From Marinobacter salexigens (lineage in GTDB: Bacteria; Pseudomonadota; Gammaproteobacteria; Pseudomonadales; Oleiphilaceae), in the NCBI RefSeq assembly GCF_018860765.1, contig NZ_JAHKPV010000001.1:981594-1045593 (forward strand): DNA of 64,000 nucleotides, written 5' to 3'. A model generated the notes under the pieces. That model was not told where the DNA came from, searched no databases, and saw only the letters and a list, made by a program, of their open reading frames with translations. Positions 57,761 to 64,000 of this stretch are shown piece by piece; the first letter of the stretch is position 1; each line of letters begins with the position of its first letter. Both the position numbers and the translations under genes were made by a program.

Positions 57761-58795
57761 TCACTGATTCTGGCTGGCGTTGATGCGCGCTAGGGATGCT
57801 TTGGTTACTCGGTCTAAAATGACCGCTAAGATGACAATGCCAAGGCCGGAAACAAGCCCGACGCCGAGCTCCAAGTTACGGATGCCTCTAAGTACCAAAA
57901 CACCAAGACCGGGCGCCGAAACAAGCGAGGCGATCACAACCATGGCAAGGCTCATCATGATGGTCTGGTTTACGCCCGCCATAATGTTAGGCAGTGCCAG
58001 AGGTATCTGAACCTTGAACAGTTTCTGGCGTGGAGTCATGCCGAAGGCGTCTGCCGCTTCAATCACATCTTTATCTACCAACCGTATGCCAAGATTGGTT
58101 AGCCGCACCACAGGCACTATGGCATAGAGAATAATAGCGATACCGTAGAGCTTGGATTCGGTTACGCTGAACAGGAATATCAGCGGAATCAGGTACACGA
58201 ATGGCGGTAATGTCTGCAGCATGTCGAGCACCGGAATCATTATCCTTTGCAGGGTGTTACTCCGGGCCATGGCGATACCTATGGGCACCCCAAGCAGAAC
58301 GCAAAGAAACGCGCAGACAAAAATAATCGCAAGTGTCTGCATGGCGTATTCGTAGTAATCAATGAATGCCAGCAGACCAATGCTGATACCTACGAACAGC
58401 ACCAGCTTCCAGGATTTGGTGACCACGAAAACAACCGCCAACATGATCGGGATGACAATCCACCAGGGCGTGTTCAGCATGCCGTAGAGGGCGCTATCCA
58501 GAAACCAGCTCAGGGGCTGGGTCAGTGGGTCGAGCATCAGGCTAAGATTGTCTTTTATCGCAAGAAAACCCTGTTCAAGACCTTTGGTGAGCTCCCGCGA
58601 TTGCGGGAAAGCGGCACAGGATTCATTGAGTGTGTCCATGGACGGAAAAGGGAGGTCCCACAGAGATTCCGGCTCTGCATCGCTGCCCTTGGTTTTTGCG
58701 AGCAGGTCAGCCATCGACATCGGGCCGTCTGATTTACCTTCCGCGCACCACTCTTTTAATCCCAGTGTCGAAAAAAGGGAGTCGTAGGTTGCCAT
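57761..58795 (-). CDS. proW: Glycine betaine/proline ABC transporter permease
   Basis: ProW (344 aa) has a long soluble N-terminal part of about 100 residues, as in E. coli ProW, then six or seven membrane segments. The ATPase-coupling loop is AFGMTPRQKLFKVQIPLALPNIMAGVNQT. It lies between proX and proV, with a 119-base gap to proX that holds a stable hairpin. Confidence 0.94.
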   Translation of the reverse strand: MATYDSLFSTLGLKEWCAEGKSDGPMSMADLLAKTKGSDAEPESLWDLPFPSMDTLNESCAAFPQSRELTKGLEQGFLAIKDNLSLMLDPLTQPLSWFLDSALYGMLNTPWWIVIPIMLAVVFVVTKSWKLVLFVGISIGLLAFIDYYEYAMQTLAIIFVCAFLCVLLGVPIGIAMARSNTLQRIMIPVLDMLQTLPPFVYLIPLIFLFSVTESKLYGIAIILYAIVPVVRLTNLGIRLVDKDVIEAADAFGMTPRQKLFKVQIPLALPNIMAGVNQTIMMSLAMVVIASLVSAPGLGVLVLRGIRNLELGVGLVSGLGIVILAVILDRVTKASLARINASQNQ

Positions 58796-58867
58796 TAGTG
58801 TTCAGCCTCTTGTGCGCATGGGTGGCCATACGCCATCGAAATCAGTTGCTATTACTATCGGGCGTGC

Positions 58868-58901
58868 CCGGGGCAGCATCGTTGCTGATGCAGCCCCGGG
58901 T
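58868..58901. repeat. Hairpin between proX and proW
   Basis: CCCGGGGC (58868-58875) pairs with GCCCCGGG (58894-58901), and an inner GCATC/GATGC stem extends it. It lies between two genes of one operon with no U tract. Such hairpins often protect the upstream binding-protein message; this is inference. Confidence 0.6.
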
Positions 58902-58914
58902 CAGGGTGGGTCAA

Positions 58915-59883
58915 TCAGTTTTCAAGAAGAGCTGAGAGCTTCTTCCTGGCGTCGTCGTTCAGCCAGTCGGACCATTCATCCCGGTTATTGCTCAGGAAAT
59001 AGACGGCAGCTTCTTCGGCGGAAGCGTTGTTGGAATCCATCCATGCTAGAAGTGAGCTCATGGTGTTCGTCTTGAAGGTCATGTTGCTGAGCATCTCGGT
59101 GACTTCCGGTTCGCGCTCTTTGAAGTCGGTGGTAACAGAGGTAAGAACCGTCGCTGCGGGGAATTCGGATACACCCGGATTGTCCGCGTTAGCAGTCTGG
59201 TTCTTCTGGTGAACCTCTTGCTTGTACTCGCCCAGCTCCACTCGTGTCATATCGTATTTGCCCAGAGGCACGGTCGGGCCCCAGTAGTAGCCAAACCAGG
59301 GTTCTTCATCCTGTACGGCAGACGCCATTGAAGAGGCGAGAGTTTCACCAGATCCATGGTTAAAGACCTTGATGCCGGACGCTTCCAGATCCAAAGCACG
59401 AACCAGATTGTCGCTGACAACTCTGCAGCCCCATCCGTCAGGACAGTTGTTGAAGCGTGCGCCAACCAACTCGGGATTAGCCATTATGCCTTCGATAGTC
59501 TTGAGCTCAGGGTGTTTTTCCGCCAGATAGGTGGGAATCCACCAGCCTTCTACCCCGCCGGGATCCAGCACTTTGGCTAGCCGTTCAATCTTGCCTTCTT
59601 CCTCAAGGCGCAGGTAGGCCTCGCCGGCAGAGTTCAGCCACAGTTCGGTAACAATGTCCGGCTCGCCGTTTTCCGCAACAGAGGTCACGGCAGGAACCGT
59701 GTCGGAGGGGATAACCGACACATCGCAGCCATAACCCTGTTCCATAATAAATTTGGCTACGTTGGTGACCACTGTGTTAGACGCCCAGTTCATTTCTGTG
59801 ATGGACACTTCACCACAGTTTGCCTGTGCCATGGCGGGCACTGATAGCGCACATAGCAGTGCGGCAGACGTAAGCTTTCGCAT
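58915..59883 (-). CDS. proX: Glycine betaine/proline periplasmic binding protein
   Basis: ProX (322 aa) binds the osmoprotectant in the periplasm. It has a signal peptide (about 1-20, ending AQA) and a mature OpuAC-type domain with EMNWASNTVVTN and WGCRVVSDNLVRAL regions rich in the aromatic residues that cage betaine. I chose the ATG at 59883, which has a GGAGAAG site. A longer frame to 60036 is not supported. It is the first gene of the operon. Confidence 0.92.
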   Translation of the reverse strand: MRKLTSAALLCALSVPAMAQANCGEVSITEMNWASNTVVTNVAKFIMEQGYGCDVSVIPSDTVPAVTSVAENGEPDIVTELWLNSAGEAYLRLEEEGKIERLAKVLDPGGVEGWWIPTYLAEKHPELKTIEGIMANPELVGARFNNCPDGWGCRVVSDNLVRALDLEASGIKVFNHGSGETLASSMASAVQDEEPWFGYYWGPTVPLGKYDMTRVELGEYKQEVHQKNQTANADNPGVSEFPAATVLTSVTTDFKEREPEVTEMLSNMTFKTNTMSSLLAWMDSNNASAEEAAVYFLSNNRDEWSDWLNDDARKKLSALLEN

Positions 59884-60224
59884 AGTCACTTCTCCGTTCG
59901 GGGTTTGGTGAATTTTGGTATCAGTTGATTTACTGGTTGTTTTAATACTGACACGAGGTAACCGGCAAAGGCTCTCTGGTTTGCGGTTTTCTGGGAATTC
60001 TGAAAGTCGGGCAAAACGGCTTGTCTCGGTTACCACCTACTATTTAGCATAAGGATCCTGAGCTCAGTTACAAGGTTTTAACGAAAATGGGCGATATTTG
60101 AAGACGTATTGAAGCAGCTCACGGGTATTCTGAACAGTTGCTTGACGCAACCCTTTATTCGGGCCAGTCTTTCGGGGCTGAAATTCTGACCCACACCAAA
60201 TCATCCGGAACGGAGCTGATAAAA
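59884..60224. other. Intergenic region between divergent proX and GST genes
   Basis: These 341 bases must carry both promoters. I see no convincing -35/-10 pair, operator palindrome or small gene. Osmotic control of proX would be expected for this family, but I cannot point to a site. Confidence 0.4.
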
Positions 60225-60842
60225 ATGAAGATTTTCGAAACAAAAACCGCACCGAATCCTCGACGTGTACGTATGTTCATGGCGGAAAAAGGCTTGCTTG
60301 AGAAGGCTGAGTTCATAGAAATTGACTTACAGAAAGGTGAGAACCTGACGCCGGAGTACAGAGCACGTAATCCCATGAAAAAAGTACCGGTTATGGAGCT
60401 GGATGATGGAACCTGCATCTCCGAGACCATGGCCATTTGCCGCTACTTCGAAGAAAGTTATCCGGAAGCCCCCACTCTTCTGGGAGATACACCTGTAGAG
60501 AAAGCTCTGATCGAGCAATGGGTCAGGTGGGTTGAGTTCTACTTCTTTATGCCGACGGGCATGTGCTTTCAGCATACCAGTGGTTACTTCAAGGATCGGA
60601 TGAACCCTATCAAGGAATGGGGTGAGGATTGCGGCAAGAGCGTTACCAAGTTCATGGCGTTTCTCGATAATCACCTTGCCGAGCGAGACTACATTTGTTG
60701 CGATCGCTTTACCGCTGCTGACATCAATGCATTTACAACGGTTGCGTTCGCGCGGGTAGTAAATATTCGTATCTCCCCGGAGCATGCGAACCTTCAGGCT
60801 TGGTACGACCGCATAAAAACGCGTGCGTCGGCGCAGGTCTGA
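60225..60842 (+). CDS. Glutathione S-transferase
   Basis: A 205-aa GST with an N-terminal thioredoxin-like domain (KIFETKTAPNPRRVRMFMAEKG, then MKKVPVMELDDGTCISETMAICRYFE in two parts of the fold) and a helical C-terminal domain with RFTAADINAF. The ATG at 60225 has a GGAGC site upstream. The longer frame to 60138 has none. It belongs to the soluble bacterial GSTs; substrate unknown. Confidence 0.88.
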   Translation: MKIFETKTAPNPRRVRMFMAEKGLLEKAEFIEIDLQKGENLTPEYRARNPMKKVPVMELDDGTCISETMAICRYFEESYPEAPTLLGDTPVEKALIEQWVRWVEFYFFMPTGMCFQHTSGYFKDRMNPIKEWGEDCGKSVTKFMAFLDNHLAERDYICCDRFTAADINAFTTVAFARVVNIRISPEHANLQAWYDRIKTRASAQV

Positions 60843-60883
60843 TAACCTCGATCGCTGGCGCATATCGTCACTGGTTCGGTGAA

Positions 60884-61946
60884 CTATATGCCCTGGCGAT
60901 CAGTAACGGCATACTCGGATTGCGGTGGCGCGATAACCTCTGTGCGGTTACGGCCACCGTCTTTCGCTTTATAGAGGGCTTCATCGGCCCGTTTGATGGC
61001 GTTTTCAATAGCGTCCCGCCCCCGGCAACTGGTGACTCCAAGGCTGATGGTCTGGGGTATGAGATGTTCGCCGGCACGCATAGGCTCCCCGGCAATAGAT
61101 AAGCGGAGTTTTTCCGCCAGATGCAGAGCGCCCTTCAGGTCGGTTTCGGGTAACAGAATCAGGATTTCCTCGCCACCCCATCGACAGAGAACGTCCTGAG
61201 CCCTCATTTGGCTGCTCAGCCTTTGTGCTGTTTCTTTCAGCACAATATCGCCACTGTCGTGCCCGTGATCATCATTTACCCGCTTGAATCGGTCGAGATC
61301 CCCGAGGATCAGGCTGTGTGTGGTGCCGTAGCGCTGCGCTTGTCACTACCCCGATGGTTACCATCACCAGAGGGTCAAACATGAAGGGGAGCAGTTCTGG
61401 AAGTGCCAGACCCCGCGCCCAAGCCACCAGCGCAAAGATTGTGAGGGGCAGGGCGAACATTAACCACCACTCTCGTGACCCTCTTACCGAGAGAATGGCC
61501 ACGCCGAAAAAGCTTATAACCATGCCGTTGGTTATCTGATAGGTGTCGGCAGTCCGTCCGTTGTAGTGAATCAGAAATAGCCCAAGTATCATGAACATTA
61601 CCGAAATTCCCATCACTCTGAGCAAGTGACGGCTCTGGCATCGAGGGGTGCTGGTATAGTGGGAGAGCAGCGTTAACAACGTGCTGAGCAGAACCGGTAG
61701 CCGGAAAAGAAGCTCCGTTAACCAGAGATCCGGGTGGTGGTGGGCGAGGCGCAGTTCATGGGAGAACTGGTAGAAGATCACGGTGATCAGAAGTACCCAG
61801 GCAGCAACAATGGCCACGTGTCCTTCTACCGTCCGTATGTATGCCTCATAGGCGGGCAGCCATTTGAGTGGTACCTTTTTGTATGGCGGTTTGAGGTCTG
61901 AAGTTCTCACCATAATCATAATCCGGCTGCCAGTAGTTATAATCAT
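60884..61946 (-). pseudogene. Broken membrane-bound GGDEF diguanylate cyclase gene
   Basis: The upstream half (61272-61946) encodes about six membrane segments and stops in a different frame from the downstream half. The downstream half is open from about 61335 to 60884 and encodes QRYGTTHSLILGDLDRFKR, then RWGGEEI with an RAQD inhibition site, then ALYKAKDGGRNR. The usual linker and LTGLxNRR segment between the last membrane helix and QRYG are absent. An internal deletion plus frame change explains this better than a sequencing slip. The downstream piece has only a weak GTG at 61243. Confidence 0.75.
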
Positions 61947-62009
61947 CAGTCAATATGACGCCAGACACAATAACTCCTGAGGGGTAATTGTGTCGCAAAA
62001 GGAGACAGT

Positions 62010-62618
62010 ATGGAGTGTGGATCTGTGAAGTGTGCTCTGGATGCGATCGACAGTGCAAATCGCGCGGATCCCAATATGGATGCTATGGCTGGCGAGCTCC
62101 TGCCCAGAGAGTACGTTTATAGCCTGCACATGACGCGATGGCTGTATGAGTTGGAGCCTGTGCCATCGGACCGGATGCAGATCGCCTGTCGTGCCCAGCA
62201 CCTTGAGCGCTGGAAAATGCCCCGCAGCGATTACCCGGAAGGCCGAAAATCCTATTATGAATGGCGTCAGGCCTGTGGGCGTATGCATGGCCGCAGGGCG
62301 GCCGAGATTATGGCCGACTGCGGATATCCCGAAAGTGAATGTGAGCGGGTGGAGGTAATTCTGACCAAGCGGGAGCTGCGCAAAGACGCGGACACTCAGC
62401 TGCTCGAAGATGTCGCCTGCATGGTGTTTCTGGAAAAATACTTTGCGCAGTTCTATGCCGACAACGCGGAGTACGAGCGGGAGAAGTGGCTGAGAATCGT
62501 GCGTCGTACCTGGGGTAAAATGTCGCCACGCGCTCATGAGCAGGCGCTGGCGTTGTCGTCAAAGCTGCCAGAGCATTTGCAGCTGCTGTTGCAGGAAGCT
62601 TTGAGGGACCCAGCCTGA
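62010..62618 (+). CDS. DUF4202 family protein
   Basis: A 202-aa protein matching DUF4202, with CRAQHLERWKMPRSDYPEGR followed by KSYYEWR, and later LEDVACMVFLEKYFAQF. The repeated His/Asp-containing helices recall HD-type phosphohydrolases, but function is unknown. AAGGAGA precedes the ATG. It converges on trpC. Confidence 0.82.
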   Translation: MECGSVKCALDAIDSANRADPNMDAMAGELLPREYVYSLHMTRWLYELEPVPSDRMQIACRAQHLERWKMPRSDYPEGRKSYYEWRQACGRMHGRRAAEIMADCGYPESECERVEVILTKRELRKDADTQLLEDVACMVFLEKYFAQFYADNAEYEREKWLRIVRRTWGKMSPRAHEQALALSSKLPEHLQLLLQEALRDPA

Positions 62619-62667
62619 CTTGTGCAGGCAGGTCTGGGTTTTATGTCTCATTTCGCGCTGGGTTAGG

Positions 62668-63483
62668 TTAGCTGGGGAAGAAGAGTTCCTGCAGCTTTGC
62701 GCCGGGATTAGCAGCGCGCATGAAGGATTCGCCCACGAGAAAACCGTAGATGCCCCGGCCGCTCATGGCTTCCACGTCGGCACGGGTCATGATGCCGCTT
62801 TCGGTAATCGCCATGCGCTCTGGACCTATGCGTTGGTGCAAGTTAAAAGTGGTGTCCAGAGAAACGTCGAAGCTGTGCAGGTCGCGGTTGTTAATGCCCA
62901 CCAACGGCGTGCTCAGCGTCAGTGCTTCGTCCATTTCTTCGCTATTGTGCACTTCGACCAGTACGTCCATGCCTGTTTCATGTGCGATGCCTTCCAGTTC
63001 CTGCATCTGGTCTTTGGTGAGACAGGCGGCAATCAGGAGTATGCAGTCGGCGCCGATGGTGCGCGCTTCGTACACCTGATAGGGAGCCACCATGAAGTCT
63101 TTGCGGATAACCGGGAGGCTGCAGGCGTTGCGGGCTGCTATCAGGTAGTCTTCGTGGCCCTGAAAGAAGTCGTGGTCAGTGAGTACTGACAAGCAGGCGG
63201 CACCGCCTTTTTCGTAGCTTTCGGCGATTTCGGCGGGCTCAAAGGGGTCGCGCAGTATGCCTTTGCTGGGTGAGGCTTTCTTGATTTCGGCGATGACAGC
63301 GGGTTTGCTGGCTTCTATGCGTTGGCGTAGGGCGTTGGCAAAGCCGCGGGTTTCGGGTTGGTCGCCAGCCTGAGCTTTGAGGTCTTCTAGGCTTTTTTGC
63401 CGTTTGCGGGTGCCTATTTCTTCCCACTTTCTTTCTACGATGTTGCGCAGGATGGTTGGGGTCTTGTCGTTTTGCTTGTTCAT
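62668..63483 (-). CDS. trpC: Indole-3-glycerol-phosphate synthase
   Basis: TrpC (271 aa, without a fused TrpF) closes the indole ring in tryptophan synthesis. Visible motifs are [33 protein letters not shown], and [12 protein letters not shown]. The MxITESGIM segment carries the phosphate site. It lies downstream of trpD on the same strand, the usual trpDC order, but a 212-base gap with a hairpin element separates them. Confidence 0.95.
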   Translation of the reverse strand: MNKQNDKTPTILRNIVERKWEEIGTRKRQKSLEDLKAQAGDQPETRGFANALRQRIEASKPAVIAEIKKASPSKGILRDPFEPAEIAESYEKGGAACLSVLTDHDFFQGHEDYLIAARNACSLPVIRKDFMVAPYQVYEARTIGADCILLIAACLTKDQMQELEGIAHETGMDVLVEVHNSEEMDEALTLSTPLVGINNRDLHSFDVSLDTTFNLHQRIGPERMAITESGIMTRADVEAMSGRGIYGFLVGESFMRAANPGAKLQELFFPS

Positions 63484-63504
63484 TGTGTGATTCAGTCCGT
63501 GCCT

Positions 63505-63616
63505 GAGCGTGCCGCTAATCGCTTCTCAAAACACGCCCGTGAATACGTCCATGTAGGGCTTGGCTGCAGTCATCCTTGGCTGCAGACAGTTTTGAGAAGC
63601 GATTAGCGGCACGCTC
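63505..63616. repeat. Long hairpin element, copy 2
   Basis: Arms at 63505-63532 and 63589-63616 are perfect 28-base inverted repeats. The 56-base loop has a direct repeat TTGGCTGCAG at 63560-63569 and 63576-63585. The loop edges and CATCCTTGGCT core match copy 1 at 12351-12465, but the outer arms and the repeated unit differ. It separates trpD from trpC. Confidence 0.85.
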
Positions 63617-63695
63617 TCAGAGTTTGGTGAAGCCTGCCAAAAGCTAAAAGCAAAGCTTTGTGTGCTGCCCGGTAAGCCAGAGCCTGTTTTTTTTC

Positions 63696-64000
63696 TCAGA
63701 AACAGTGTGAAAAATCCGCCAGTTCTGCGAGTTTTCCAGCCGCAAGGCCAGAGCCCATGGCATCGAGGGCCATTTCCACGCCTGCTTTAGCTGTTGGCGC
63801 CAGACCGGATACGTAAATAGCTGCGCCTGCGTTGAGAGCGATCAGGTCCCGGGCTTTTTCCGCCATGTCATCGTGGCCGCGGCCGAAGGCGGCTTTGATC
63901 AGATTCAGGGAGTCTTCGGCATTATTTACGGACAAGCCTACAAGGCTCTGGCTTTTAATACCCAGGTCTTCCGGGGTGATGTCATATTCGGTGATCTCGC
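63696..64000 (-). CDS. trpD: Anthranilate phosphoribosyltransferase, 5' partial
   Basis: Only the C-terminal 100 residues or so are in the window; the frame runs off the right edge with no start. It reads EITEYDITPEDLGIKSQS, then NLIKAAFGRG, then ALNAGAAIYVSGLA, all typical of the end of TrpD. The enzyme attaches phosphoribose to anthranilate. trpC follows on the same strand. Confidence 0.92.
   Translation of the reverse strand, partial: EITEYDITPEDLGIKSQSLVGLSVNNAEDSLNLIKAAFGRGHDDMAEKARDLIALNAGAAIYVSGLAPTAKAGVEMALDAMGSGLAAGKLAELADFSHCF

Overview
The window looks like chromosomal DNA from a marine gammaproteobacterium of the Marinobacter type (order assigned by inference). Proteins resemble Pseudomonas ones closely: a rubredoxin reductase, a Vfr-like Crp, an AlgC with a membrane N-terminus and a SutA-like protein. 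Gene content fits a heterotroph that handles hydrocarbons and fatty compounds. No rRNA, tRNA, CRISPR array, insertion sequence or prophage is visible. Both ends cut genes: rubredoxin reductase on the left and trpD on the right.

Layout. 1-8.4 kb: rubredoxin reductase, acyl-CoA thioesterase II, two c-di-GMP proteins, a MioC-type flavodoxin and a Pit phosphate permease. 8.4-15 kb: PanP decarboxylase, then a two-gene membrane-protein cassette (10459-11939) that looks inserted next to a DUF503 gene, then an AidB-like acyl-CoA dehydrogenase with its TetR regulator. 15-21.3 kb: SutA-like protein, a lipase foldase without a lipase, hemB, ppk1, a DUF945 protein and coaD. 21.8-26.5 kb: an alcohol-oxidising cluster (GMC oxidoreductase, Tat-signal partner, aldehyde dehydrogenase) with a divergent TetR gene and a palindromic operator candidate. 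26.7-41.7 kb: housekeeping genes (ysxC, cytochrome c4, dsbA, rpmG, rpmB, radC, coaBC, dut, algC, argB, argE, argA). 41.7-48.8 kb: a PilZ/DUF1631/GGDEF/EAL giant, then prkB, speD, yhfA and crp/vfr. 48.8-55.5 kb: hydrolases, a molybdate transport set with modE, a sterol-desaturase-like protein and a GST. 55.6-64 kb: a MliC+META lipoprotein, the proXWV betaine/proline ABC system, a GST, a decayed GGDEF gene, a DUF4202 protein, trpC and trpD.

Several genes act together. PanP could supply beta-alanine for the coenzyme A pathway in which coaBC and coaD also work. The GMC/Tat/aldehyde dehydrogenase group would turn alcohols into acids. modEABC imports molybdate under ModE control. argB, argE and argA are three steps of arginine synthesis on one strand.

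The most interesting items are: (1) the possible pore-forming toxin/immunity-like pair at 10459-11939, with a diverged stub of the DUF503 3' end on its far side; (2) two long intergenic hairpin elements (12351-12465 and 63505-63616) that share a core but have different arms, each self-complementary; (3) a GGDEF gene broken by an apparent internal deletion; (4) the orphan lipase foldase and the catalytically degenerate c-di-GMP giant.
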